Assembly: GCA_905221605.1 (NCBI GenBank)
Contig: CAJNDS010002488.1
Location: 295,400 to 317,899, forward strand
DNA from: Symbiodinium natans
Lineage: Eukaryota > Sar > Dinophyceae > Suessiales > Symbiodiniaceae
Reading direction: 5' to 3'
DNA: 22,500 bases
The notes below the pieces were generated by a model. It was not told where the DNA came from and made no database searches. It saw nothing but the letters and a program-made list of their open reading frames with translations. This document shows, piece after piece, positions 14,526 through 21,867 of the stretch. Both the position numbers and the translations under genes were made by a program. Each line of letters starts with the position of its first letter. Positions within the stretch are counted from its first letter, which is position 1.

Positions 14526-15190
14526 ATGGGTTTAGGGTTTGTCTATGGGGCTTGGGCTTGCAAGAAACTCCTGTGTCGTAGCTTCAGGCCCTTGAATATA
14601 CATTATATTGGCACATGGACCTTAGGGAATCATCGCATCTCAGTTGCTCAACATGGGGCTCCATTTGCTCTAAGAGCCCCTCTGCATCTACATCACGACA
14701 AAGATGAAGTGTTTAGGGTTCAGGGTTTAGAGTGTATACAGGGTGTAGGGCCTACCCAAGAAGTATCACATCCAAGAAACCCTTTTCGAAGTCTGCGAAG
14801 GGTTGTCTTGCAGCCCACCCTCCACCCGATATGTCTGCTAGTCTTCGTGCACCCTCATCCTTCAACTCTAAACTATGCTTGGGAACCGTCGCTACATCTC
14901 CAATCAGCACTCCTATACAATGTACTAGTTCTTGGTGCCTCTATCCTCCACATACCACTGAAAGCGTTCTGTAGGGCCAAACTCCCTTTAAGACCAGCCA
15001 GCACCAAAAAATCAGGAAAAACACCTGTTACGAGACCATAGACCCTAAGCCCCTCGTTGGGTACTACTTGGGGTTGGTAAGGAGGAATCTCAAACCCAGC
15101 AAGCAAAAAATGACAAAGACAAACTCTTTCGAGTGCCCACAAGGTACCTTGTGTGGGATACCTGTAAAGGGTCTTTGGGACGGCACAAAC
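14526..15190. other. longest segment nearly free of arrays
   Basis: About 660 bases with only one small TTTAGGG trace (14710-14745). It holds a 171-codon plus frame (14526-15041) and an 89-codon minus frame (14873-15142, with LVTGVFPDFLVLAGLKGS). Third positions are not G/C-rich, the plus frame crosses the array trace, and no domain is visible. It is more likely intron or intergenic than a gene. Confidence 0.4.
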
Positions 15191-15239
15191 GCCCTAGTAA
15201 CCCTAGTCTCTTAACCGTTAAAACCCGCACCCTTAGCCC

Positions 15240-15426
15240 TGCAGACTCTACAAACCCCACAAAACCCTCTAAACCCTCCAAACCCCAAAAACCCTCTAAA
15301 CCCCTAAATCTCTAAACCCTATAAACCGTGTAATTAAACCCCAAACCCTATAAACCCTCGAATCCCTAAACCCTGAACCCTAACCCTAAACCCTAAACCC
15401 TAAACCCTAAACCCTAAACCCTAAAG
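15240..15426 (-). repeat. degenerate to perfect CCCTAAA array
   Basis: A gradient from diverged units (ACCCTCTAAA, CCCTATAAA) to perfect CCCTAAA at 15383-15426. This fits repeated local expansion at one end and decay at the other. Confidence 0.85.
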
Positions 15427-15470
15427 CAAGGCTCTTAAGGCTCTCTGGAGGCCCCTTGGCTCCCACTCAC

Positions 15471-15521
15471 GTCCCTAGCCAGCATGCGCCGCGACGAAGA
15501 TCACGGGCATGCTCTGGGAGC
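15471..15521 (-). CDS. candidate exon with two canonical splice sites
   Basis: Fifty-one bases between CTGCGTTTTCAG and GTGAGTGG on the minus strand. The frame open across both sites reads LPEHARDLRRGACWLG. Another frame reads SQSMPVIFVAAHAG then TAG with nearly all codons ending in G or C, so this might instead be a last exon. The splice sites are among the best seen. No family recognised. Confidence 0.45.
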
Positions 15522-15541
15522 CTGAAAACGCAGATTAGTGT

Positions 15542-15623
15542 GGGGTTTGGGGTTTGGGGTTTGGGGTTTGGGGTTTGGGGTTTGGGGTTTGGGGTTTAGG
15601 GTTTAGGGTTTAGGGTTTAGGGT
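15542..15623 (+). repeat. TTTGGGG array (8 copies) joined to TTTAGGG
   Basis: Eight perfect units of TTTGGGG switch abruptly to TTTAGGG. A matching CCCCAAA block occurs at 17249-17287, and shorter ones at 17563-17585 and 22049-22072. Confidence 0.95.
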
Positions 15624-15629
15624 TGCGGG

Positions 15630-15752
15630 TCTGTGGGGTTTAGGCTTGCCAGGTCCTTGAAAGAGGGAGCTCTAAAGGGGGGAGGTAGCCCAATGGAGTG
15701 CTACGGAGTATTGAGAAAAACCAGGTACGAAGGCTCTAGAGTTCCAGGGCTT
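15630..15752 (+). CDS. possible plus-strand exon (RLARSLKEGALKGGGSPMEC)
   Basis: From an array-type TTTAG acceptor (near 15643) the plus strand reads LARSLKEGALKGGGSPMECY then GVLRKT and ends AG|GTACGA. Strand is opposite to both neighbours, so confidence is low. No family recognised. Confidence 0.25.
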
Positions 15753-15863
15753 GGGGGTTAGGGTTAAAGGTTTGCTATGTCAGAGTTATATGCTTCTAGG
15801 GTTTAAGGTGGGTTAAGGTGGGTTTAGGGTGTTAGGGTTTTTGGGACTTAGGGGACATGACAC

Positions 15864-15960
15864 GTTGTGGGTCCTTGTCCCAAAGTCAACTGTAAAGGAT
15901 TCGATGGCCCCCCTAGTCGTCAAATCAAGTCCAAAGCCAACCCGAAACCCGAAAAGTGCC
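15864..15960 (-). CDS. candidate exon, possible C-terminal part of the isomerase
   Basis: After CTGTTCAG the minus strand reads ALFGFRVGFGLDLTTRGAIE then SFTVDFGTRTHN, with a possible donor GTGTCA (the frame stays open a little further). The pattern L..(R)G..(E)..V.(D)FGT..H is loosely like the last strand region of parvulins (LRTGEMSGPV...G.H), and the exon lies downstream of the parvulin-like exons on the same strand. The phase does not join directly to 16156-16224, so an exon or site is missing. Confidence 0.35.
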
Positions 15961-16155
15961 CTGAACAGCCTAAACCCGAAGAATTGTCAGGGTTTAGGGT
16001 TCAGGGTTGTAGGGCTTTAGGGTTTACATGGAATTCCAACCCCAAACCATGGACCTCCAAACCCCAAGAGTCTGAACTCACACGTCCCAAGCCCCTAAAC
16101 CCGGGAAAAAAGCCCGAAACCCCAAACCCGCAAACATCCTAAACCCCAAGCTCAC

Positions 16156-16224
16156 TCGCTGACTCAGCACCGAATCCGAAGATAGGGAGCGCGGCATCGG
16201 TGAAACTAGCTCGAACATAGAAAA
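16156..16224 (-). CDS. parvulin-like exon 3 (FSMFELVSPMPRSLSSD)
   Basis: Sixty-nine bases, exactly 23 codons, read FSMFELVSPMPRSLSSDSVL then SQR. The acceptor is CCCCCCTTGTAG and the donor CGA|GTGAGC. It joins in phase 0 to 16356-16412. In parvulins this position is the F..LA...SD segment after helix 1; here FELVSP and SSDSVLSQR match only loosely. It also starts with an internal ATG behind an in-frame TAG, so on its own it could pass for a first exon. Confidence 0.4.
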
Positions 16225-16355
16225 CTACAAGGGGGGTTGTATCTGTACATGAGGCATGTAATCAGAGACTCGTCACAAGCCAGTGAACTACTTTGCATTT
16301 ACTTTGTAAGCCCGTCGGCTGATGTGGACGACCCTAAACCCTATAAACCCTAAAC

Positions 16356-16412
16356 CCTCCTTGCCTTGCTCCCGGCGAGGGTGTGCCGCAACTCCATGAG
16401 TGCCTTGCTTGC
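16356..16412 (-). CDS. parvulin-like exon 2, array-derived donor
   Basis: Fifty-seven bases, exactly 19 codons, read ASKALMELRHTLAGSKARR. The acceptor is a C-run followed by TACCCAAG, and the donor is AGG|GTTTAGGG, the first unit of a telomere-type array. It fits helix 1 of parvulins (…EAL..L...L..G). Phase 0 at both ends matches the exons on either side. Confidence 0.45.
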
Positions 16413-16423
16413 CTTGGGTAGGG

Positions 16424-16512
16424 GGGGGTTTGGGGTTTGGGTTTGGGGTTTTGGGGGATTTTGTGGTTTGGGTTTTTTGTGGTTTGGGATCTTTGTGGTT
16501 TGGAATCTTCAT
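16424..16512 (+). repeat. degenerate TTTGTGGTTTGGG tandem
   Basis: A TTTGGGG-type run grades into four diverged copies of TTTGTGGTTTGGGATC. It lies in the presumed intron between 16356-16412 and 16694-16839; the rest of that intron (16513-16690) is degenerate TTTAGGG. Confidence 0.7.
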
Positions 16513-16693
16513 TGTTTCTGGGTTCTCAGGTTTTGTAGTTTTTAGGTGTTACCGGGTTTAGGGGTTCGTATTACGGAGTTAGGGGTTCTAGGGCTTAGGG
16601 GTTATGGGGTTTAGGGTTTGGGGCGGGTTTAGGGTTTTGTCAACTTCAAGGTTTATAGAGGGTTTACATTGTTCGTGGGGTTTCGGGACTTAC

Positions 16694-16839
16694 GTAGTTC
16701 ACCGCAGAATGGCGCAAGAGCACATGAGAACATCTGTTTGGGGTCTCCTGAGGTGAGGCCGCCTCGGCCTCAGTTTTCGGGTTAGACAAGCCCCCAACCC
16801 TATCACGGCGAGATGCCCTCGTGCTATGTGGCAAGATGA
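16694..16839 (-). CDS. parvulin-like exon 1 (RCSHVLLRH)
   Basis: An open minus-strand segment of 146 bases starts after CTGGCTTTCAG and ends TAC|GTAAGTCCC, a canonical donor. It reads ILPHSTRASRRDRVGGLSNP, then KTEAEAASPQETPN, then RCSHVLLRHSAVNY. RCSHVLLRH matches the first strand of parvulin-type peptidyl-prolyl isomerases (RCSHLLVKH in Pin1), including the active-site His. Such enzymes speed cis-trans turns at prolines. The basic loop residues that give Pin1 its phosphate preference are not visible. The exon may start later, at ACTGAG|GCC. It joins 16356-16412 in phase 0. Confidence 0.5.
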
Positions 16840-16876
16840 CTGAAAGCCAGACCTTGAATTTTGAACTTGTGAACCT

Positions 16877-16917
16877 TTAGGGTTTAGGGTTTAGGGTTTA
16901 GGGTTTAGGGTTTAGGG
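16877..16917 (+). repeat. TTTAGGG array, 6 copies
   Basis: Perfect units between two minus-strand candidate exons, C-rich in their sense orientation. Confidence 0.95.
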
Positions 16918-16922
16918 CAAAC

Positions 16923-16993
16923 CCTGTAACTATGGAACAGCTCTGTCCACCACAATCCCGGGGTATGCCCAATGGCAAGGAACAGTTCGGATC
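16923..16993 (-). CDS. candidate exon (SELFLAIGHTPGLWWTELF)
   Basis: A 71-base minus-strand segment reads SELFLAIGHTPGLWWTELFH then SYR, from GTTCAG to AGG|GTTTGC. LFLAIGHTP strongly recalls the conserved LF.AIGH.P motif of thioredoxin reductases, FAD/NADPH enzymes that reduce thioredoxin. One motif in a short exon is not proof. If it belonged to the same gene as the downstream parvulin-like exons this would be an unusual pairing; the phase does not join cleanly unless the later acceptor is used. Confidence 0.35.
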
Positions 16994-17015
16994 CTGAACT
17001 GCTCAACCTTGAACC

Positions 17016-17071
17016 CTAAACCTTAAACCCTAAACCCTGAACCCTGAACCCTAAACCCTGAACCCTAAACC
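17016..17071 (-). repeat. CCCTAAA/CCCTGAA mixed array
   Basis: About eight units in which CCCTAAA and CCCTGAA alternate irregularly. Confidence 0.85.
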
Positions 17072-17166
17072 AAGGCGATGTAGGAAAGTTCGGGTGTAGG
17101 GTTTAGGGTTTATGGTCCTTATGACCTCAATGTTGGGGGGACATTTCTCGTCATCTGCGTTGGTAC

Positions 17167-17211
17167 CTTTCTAACTGCAGTTTCCCCGACAGGTCACATT
17201 TGTTCCAGACC
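17167..17211 (-). CDS. possible small exon (VWNKCDLSGKLQLE)
   Basis: Forty-five bases read VWNKCDLSGKLQLE between GTGTAG and AG|GTACCA. NKCDL is the base-recognition (G4) motif of small GTPases, but five residues in a short exon may be chance. The plus strand carries acceptor-like CAG sites here, so strand is not fixed. Confidence 0.25.
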
Positions 17212-17238
17212 CTACACCCTACCCCCTAAAACCCTCCC

Positions 17239-17305
17239 TAAACCCTAAACCCCAAACCCCAAACCCCAAACCCCAAACCCCAAACCCTAAACCCTAAACC
17301 CTAAA
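17239..17305 (-). repeat. CCCCAAA array within CCCTAAA
   Basis: Five to six perfect CCCCAAA units bounded by CCCTAAA on both sides, the complement of the TTTGGGG block at 15542. Confidence 0.9.
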
Positions 17306-17318
17306 ACCTAGACCTCAC

Positions 17319-17366
17319 CCCGAGAGCCTCATCAAGGCCGCCAACTCCGACGTGCGTGGCGCGGTC
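17319..17366 (-). CDS. candidate exon, strand ambiguous (TAPRTSELAALMRLS)
   Basis: Forty-eight bases between ACCTGTCAG and GG|GTGAGG read TAPRTSELAALMRLS on minus, with nearly all codons ending in G or C. The plus strand reads SLIKAANSDVRGAVLT, ending ACAG|GTTTAA, with equal G/C bias. The minus strand has the better splice sites. No family recognised. Confidence 0.35.
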
Positions 17367-17457
17367 CTGACAGGTTTAACCCTGAAGCCGCCTAGACCAT
17401 CAATCCTAAACCCTGGACCCTAAACCCTAACCTTAAGGCTCCTTGGATTCTTATGCT

Positions 17458-17592
17458 AGGGTTTAGGGTTTAGGGTTTAGGGTTAAGGGTTTAGGGTTTA
17501 GGGTTTAGGGTTTAGGGTTTAGGGTTTAGGGTTTAGGGTTTGGGGTCTATAGGGTTTAGGGTTTAGGGTTTGGGGTTTGGGGTTTAGGGTGG
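17458..17592 (+). repeat. TTTAGGG array, about 17 units, with TTTGGGG end
   Basis: A long array with one degenerate interruption (GGGGTCTATAGGG at about 17541), ending in TTTGGGG units. It lies directly upstream of the plus-strand BRCT-like segment. Confidence 0.95.
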
Positions 17593-17605
17593 GTGGACTG
17601 AACCC

Positions 17606-17796
17606 CTTGACTGACTGCAACGGACACATCGCGCATCCGAGCTTGGACCTTGCGGCGAAACGGATGCGGAAGGTGGACTGCCATGCCCCCCGGTTTAGGG
17701 TTCTTGTGCTCTGCAGAGAACTCTTGTGTTCTCATGAGTGGCTGGTAGACACTATCCGGAATGGTAATCTGGTGGTCGGGAGTCAGGATTTAGGAT
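17606..17796 (+). CDS. BRCT-like segment, plus strand
   Basis: The plus strand is open across this segment. It reads LTDCNGHIAHPSLDLAAKRM, then RKVDCHAPR, an array-like stretch FRVLVLCR, then ELLCSHEWLVDTIRNGNLVV. The last part fits the C-terminal half of a BRCT domain, a phosphopeptide-binding module of DNA-damage proteins, with its conserved Trp (SHEWLVDTIRNG). Codons before 17695 are strongly G/C-ending. A strong acceptor (CTTGTGCTCTGCAG, ending 17716) precedes ELLCSH. A GTTTAG donor at 17694 would excise exactly 24 bases in frame, which is very short for an intron. The minus strand is also partly open. Confidence 0.4.
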
Positions 17797-17829
17797 GTTC
17801 AAGGGTGTTTCCTAATCCCTAAACCATAA

Positions 17830-17965
17830 GCCCGAGATGTTGAAGCTTCAACACCTAAAGCCTAAACACAAAACCCGAAACTTTGAACCCTAAACCCCAA
17901 AACCGTGAACCCTAGACCCTAAACCCCAAACCGTAAACCCTTAAACCCTAAACCCTAAACCTCCC
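17830..17965 (-). repeat. degenerate CCCTAAA block
   Basis: Diverged units (CCCCAAA, CCGTAAA, CCTAAAG) without a perfect core, an old array. Confidence 0.7.
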
Positions 17966-18062
17966 TGGACTGAAAATCCGGAGAGGCCTAAAGTCTGCGA
18001 GCCTCCAGTGGAGCCGATCGGGCGCCAGGGGTTGCGAAGGGCCTCGAGCCGCTCTTATGGGG
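17963..18062 (+). CDS. candidate plus-strand exon (PWTENPERPKVCEPPVEP)
   Basis: An open segment of about 33 codons reads PWTENPERPKVCEPPVEPIG then RQGLRRASSRSYGG and ends at G|GTTCAGGG. About two thirds of codons end in G or C. Proline-rich and basic, typical of a disordered linker; RRASS resembles a basophilic kinase site. It follows the BRCT-like segment on the same strand. Confidence 0.4.
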
Positions 18063-18064
18063 GT

Positions 18065-18130
18065 TCAGGGTTTAGGGTTTAGGGTTTAGCGTTTAGGGTT
18101 TTTAGGTTTAGGGTTTAGGGGTTAAGGGCT
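18065..18130 (+). repeat. TTTAGGG array, degenerate
   Basis: About nine units with a TTTTTAGG irregularity in the middle. Confidence 0.85.
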
Positions 18131-18162
18131 TACTTTAAACACTTGAAGGTTCATGGGTAGCA

Positions 18163-18264
18163 TATAAGTAGGGCTATACGTGTCCTCAACGGATTGAAAC
18201 CAGTTGTACCCCAAGTTACCCCACTTAACTCTCCAGGAATGACCAGCCATGAACCTCCAAGTAA
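18163..18264 (+). CDS. candidate plus-strand exon ending at an array-like donor
   Basis: The plus strand reads AIRVLNGLKPVVPQVTPLNS then PGMTSHEPPSK and ends AAG|GTTTGGGG, where a degenerate TTTGGGG run begins. The acceptor (AAGTAG) is weak. An opposite-strand frame is open too. Proline/serine-rich; no family recognised. Confidence 0.35.
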
Positions 18265-18960
18265 GGTTTGGGGGGTGGGGTGCAGGGTTTGGGGTTGGGA
18301 TGTTCGCCCTAGGGTTCTACCAGGACACCCCAATATACAAACACGCACCAATACTTGCTATGGTCAGGTCAGGCTAGCTCTCCCATGGGGTTCGGGGTCT
18401 AGGGTCTAGGGTTGCTAAGGTCTCAGGTAAGTCTCAGCATGCTTTCGGGTTGAGGCTTTAGGGCTTACGGGCTTTTGGCATTTTGGGGTTTAGGCTGCAC
18501 AGGAGTGCTCTTTTCGTTCGCTTGAAGAAGGCAGGGAACCTCAACGCAGGTTTGGTGTAGGGCTTAGGTTTTAGGGTTAAGGGCTTAGGATAGCCTATGC
18601 GCACATTCGGCTCGAAAGCGAAGAATGTGAAACGAAACCTGCCAACATCAAAATCCCTAAGCCATTTAGGATTTGGGGTTCAGGGCTTAGGGGGGGTTTA
18701 GGGGTTCAGGGGTTTATGCATGATATCCTTGGGGTTCAGGGGTTTAGGGGCTTAGGCTTAGCGGCCATGACGAGGCCATCTGAGGCACTTAGCTAAATAC
18801 CACACATGACCGGGCCCCCGGCGGCTGCATGGCGGAGGGCGCACGAAGAATGCGCCTGGCTTAGGCGTTTAGGGTTTAGGGTTTAGGGGTTAGGGTTTAG
18901 GGTTTAGGGATGTTTAGGGTTTACGGTTTAGGGTTTAGGGTTTAGTCTAGAGCCCACTGT
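18265..18960. repeat. degenerate TTTAGGG region with a 18868-18947 array
   Basis: Mostly diverged TTTAGGG/TTAGGGG with GGTTCAGGGG repeats (18675-18750), ending in a near-perfect array at 18868-18947. A textbook plus donor (CTCAG|GTAAGT) lies at about 18425, but the exon before it is unclear. Segment 18590-18655 is open on both strands (plus MRTFGSKAKNVKRNL). Confidence 0.6.
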
Positions 18961-19640
18961 TGGGGTACTTAATTTGGTTCAGGCTCTTATATGGGCAGTT
19001 TTCCTTATCAGGGTCTTTTTTGGGGGTCCTTCGTTTTGTGGCTGCCATACGGGGGGGTACCCAGAACTACCCATATCACAACCACAGACCCCCAAAAATG
19101 CCTCTGAAAGGTTTTTCTATAGGGCTTCTGAAGCCAAAGCCATAACCTTGAAACCCTACAAGCCACGGACTAGGGTTCGGAAGAAAAACGGCCTGACCCC
19201 AAAAACCCGAACTAGGCAACTAAGCGGGGGGCGGGAGGGCCGGGCCGAGGGGAGAGGAAGGATAGTTGGGTCCCTGGAAGATGCTGTTTATGACTATAGA
19301 TGCGAACGAGAAAAACACCTGTTATTCGGGGGTTTGTAGGTTCAGGGTTGTTTAGGGCTGAGCCCCCACCCCACCCCCAGGAACCAAGTGCTGCACACCA
19401 AGCCGTAAACGACCCAAATTCAGACCCCAACACCCCAAAACCCTTAGACTCCAAATAAGGTTTAGGGATTAGGGTCAAGGGTTTAGGGTTTAGGGTTTGG
19501 GCTTGAGGGTATTCGGGGGTTCAGGGTTCAGGGCTCAGGGTCAACCCACAAAACTCAACAAGCTAAGCCTAAATCTCTCAATCCCTCCTGCCCCTCTAAG
19601 CCCTGAGCCCCGCAACCCAAACCAGTAATCAGTAAACCCT
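18961..19640. other. unique segment with open plus frame, then degenerate repeats
   Basis: The plus frame 18974-19339 (121 codons) includes the stretch GRIVGSLEDAVYDYRCEREK near 19250-19325, which is protein-like. The first part looks non-coding and crosses repeat. No splice sites decide it. 19340-19640 is degenerate TTTAGGG and CCCTAAA. Confidence 0.3.
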
Positions 19641-19644
19641 GTAA

Positions 19645-19749
19645 CTTGGGATGTCCCCCCTTACTCATACTAGCAGTCCTTTCTAGGGAGTAGAAAAGGG
19701 GGTACTATGATCCCTATTAATGACTGTTAGTATAAGGGGAACATCCAAG
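19645..19749. repeat. imperfect inverted repeat, about 40-base arms
   Basis: The left arm 19645-19688 (CTTGGGATGTCCCCCCTTAC, then TCATACTAGCAGTC) and the right arm 19712-19749 pair closely, with a four-base gap and a few mismatches, around a 23-base loop. It resembles a small foldback or MITE-like remnant. It has no coding capacity. Confidence 0.7.
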
Positions 19750-19957
19750 CCTAGAAGTCGAAAACCCTGAAACCGTTGTGAACCCCTAATGGCGCCTCAA
19801 CAGACCAGGATATACTGGTGAGTGGCTCCCCTGCATCTCGGTGCCCTGGCCGGATGGTGGGGGATTGACTAGACTTCAGGGCTTGAGGGCTTGTGGGTTT
19901 GAGGGTTTTGGGGCTTTGGGGGTTTGAGGGTTTGGGGTTTAGGGTTTTCGGGGCTTC

Positions 19958-20011
19958 TTTCAGATCTAAGGGGTCTAGAGGAGTTTTCAGATCTAACGGG
20001 TCTAGAGGAGT
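19958..20011 (+). repeat. 27-base tandem duplication
   Basis: Two copies of TTTCAGATCTAA(G/C)GGGTCT plus AGAGGAGT, differing by one base, inside a degenerate TTTAGGG zone (19870-20090). One plus frame stays open through it. Confidence 0.85.
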
Positions 20012-20084
20012 TTTGGGAAGTCTCCTTGAGTGTGGAGATTCCGGGGCCCGGGTTCAAGTCAAGTTCGGGGTTGGGTTTAGGTTT

Positions 20085-20225
20085 TCCGGTTCTAGGGGCC
20101 CAAAAAAACACGCAAACATAAGGATCCCAAACATCATGGTTTTCCAGAATCCCCTTTCTAGGGGCCCTTATCCCCCAATAGTAGGATCCTTATGTTCTTG
20201 TGTGGTTTTTGGGACTCCTAAGGTT
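20085..20225. repeat. imperfect inverted repeat, about 44-base arms
   Basis: The left arm 20085-20127 and the right arm 20183-20225 pair over CCCAAAAA…ACATAAGGATCC with scattered mismatches and one or two indels. The loop of about 55 bases contains CCCCTTTCTAGGGG, a word shared in part with the inverted repeat at 19645-19749. It is a candidate non-autonomous foldback element. Confidence 0.75.
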
Positions 20226-20364
20226 CGTGTTCGGGCTCTTCAAGCCAGTGGTTCGAGCAGGGTTTCGGGGCTTTCGGTGTGCCGGGCTTAGGACCTGGGG
20301 CTGCAGGTTCTGGGTGTGTTTTATCTCAGGGTTGTCGGGTTTTCCGTAGGGGTTTTCTGGCTGA

Positions 20365-20437
20365 ACCCTAAACCCTAAACCCTAAACCCTAAACCCTAAA
20401 CCCTAAACCCTAAACCCTAAACCCTAAACCCTAAACT
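20365..20437 (-). repeat. CCCTAAA array, 10 copies
   Basis: Perfect array. With 20611-20684 it brackets the candidate exon 20481-20565 in chromosome-end polarity. Confidence 0.97.
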
Positions 20438-20480
20438 TCTGCCCAGCCAAAAGCCAAAACCCCCCCCAAAATTCCTCGAG

Positions 20481-20565
20481 GCGGCACCTGGGCCACAACA
20501 CGGCCGCGTCGCGGGTCAGGGCTCTTGCCGCGCAGGCGCCGGAGGCGCGGAGGCGCCTGCTTGGG
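20481..20565 (+). CDS. candidate plus-strand exon, very G/C-rich at third positions
   Basis: Eighty-five bases read RHLGHNTAASRVRALAAQAP then EARRRLLG, with 25 of 28 codons ending in G or C, the strongest codon bias in the window. The acceptor is ATTCCTCGAG after a C-run and the donor GGG|GTTTAAG. Alanine/arginine-rich helices are likely. No family recognised. It holds the GC hairpin at 20532-20560. Confidence 0.45.
20532..20560. repeat. GC-rich hairpin, 9-base perfect arms
   Basis: GCAGGCGCC (20532-20540) and GGCGCCTGC (20552-20560) are perfect complements around an 11-base loop, inside the candidate exon. A related palindromic word, CAGGCGCCTG, occurs at about 2669-2678. Confidence 0.75.
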
Positions 20566-20610
20566 GTTTAAGTGAAGTACCTTGTGGCGAAATGCCTTAC
20601 AGGGAATTAT

Positions 20611-20684
20611 AGGTTTAGGGGTTTAGGGTTTAGGGTTTAGGGTTTAGGGTTTAGGGTTTAGGGTTTAGGGTTTAGGGTTTAGGG
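20611..20684 (+). repeat. TTTAGGG array, 10 copies
   Basis: Near-perfect array facing away from 20365-20437. Confidence 0.97.
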
Positions 20685-21460
20685 TATAGTAGTAAGGGAG
20701 TATTTATGACCCATAATTTCAGCCAAGGTATGATGTGCATTCCGAGAATTCATCCGAAAAGGACCAAACTTCCATACACTCCCCAATATGTACAAGGAAT
20801 CCTGTATACACCAATAACAGTGACACAAGCCCTAAACCTTAAACACCAACCCCCCCCCCTACATACCGTTTATAGCCCCAGTATCCCTTATACCCTCCCT
20901 CAATGAGGGTGCAGAGTGTAGGGTTCCAAAGGGGCTCCCAGGTTGGCCATTAACAACCCTCTGCCAAAAAAAACAAGATTCCTAAAGTATAACCCTCTTA
21001 AACAATGAGGGAAAATGGGCTTAGGGCTTAGGGTTGATAATTCCTCCTAAACCCCACCAAGGGAAGATGGGTTTAGGGCTTCGGCTTTTTTGCGTCCTAT
21101 CACTAGGCTTAGGGTTTGAGGCGCGTGAATGATTGTACATGTAAGGGCGAGGGGGCTTTGACAAACAAGTCCGAATCAGCAAAACCAGTCCAGAATTCCG
21201 AAAACATTAATAGCCCAGCAACCACATTGGAATCAGGGCGCGCTTTTGGGGTTCGTATTTGGCAAAGGGCAAAAGGGTACCACTGTGGCCCAAAACGAGA
21301 GAAACACCAAGGAAAAAAGCCCCGAAATGACCCAAACTAAACAACCACCCTAGACTCCCGCCAGACTCCAAAAGAAACCGAAATTCACGGCTGCCCCCCA
21401 ATCCCGAAACCCCACACCCCCAACCTCAAACCCTCAACCCGAAACCCTAAACCCGAACCT
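20685..21460. other. mixed unique sequence without a firm gene
   Basis: 20700-20900 is A/C-rich with a 66-codon plus frame of unlikely composition. 20900-21110 shows nothing beyond short TTAGGGC traces. At 21116-21340 a 74-codon plus frame (TNKSESAKPVQNSENINSPA) is hydrophilic and possible as a linker, but its third positions are not G/C-rich. 21400-21465 is degenerate CCCTAAA. Confidence 0.35.
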
Positions 21461-21469
21461 AAACCCTAC

Positions 21470-21588
21470 TGTCCTGTGGACTCTCCGCCCTCTCCGGCAT
21501 AGAGCGCGCGCGGACACGGGGCGTGGCCGGAGCGCCTAACAGGAAGCAAGTGGCGCCCTTCCACAATCAGGGTGTCCTTGGGGATCAA
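21470..21588 (-). CDS. candidate exon (IPKDTLIVEGRHLLPVRRSG)
   Basis: A 119-base minus-strand segment reads LIPKDTLIVEGRHLLPVRRS, then GHAPCPRALYAGEGGESTG. The acceptor is TTTTGGGGTTCAG and the donor CA|GTAGGG, both fair. SGHAPC…LYAGE is loosely like a kelch blade (SGH…LY..GG). The plus strand is also open (GLSALSGIERARTRGVAGAP) but lacks an acceptor. Confidence 0.4.
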
Positions 21589-21812
21589 CTGAACCCCAAA
21601 ATTGGGCGTCATATTCCCTTACTACGATATTCCCCACTAGGTTTATGAACCATAAACCCTTTTGGGGTTCATTTCGTCTTTAAGGTTTGGGGTTTAGGGT
21701 TGTAGGGTTGGGTTAAGCTTTCTTCGTTTTTAAGGTTTTCGGGTTTAGGGGCCTGTTGCACTAGAATGGGTATTCTGGGTCGCTGGGAGTATCGTTGTAG
21801 AATGCTCGGAGA

Positions 21813-21867
21813 TAAACCCTAAACCCTAAACCCTAAACCCTAAACCCTAAACCCTAAACCCTAAACT
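21813..21867 (-). repeat. CCCTAAA array, 7-8 copies
   Basis: Perfect array; 21600-21812 upstream is unique to degenerate sequence with no gene seen. Confidence 0.95.

Noticed and set aside
14526-15041. 171-codon plus frame, the longest ATG frame in the window
   Set aside because: It crosses a telomere-type trace, lacks G/C-rich third positions and shows no domain. A minus frame of similar quality overlaps it.
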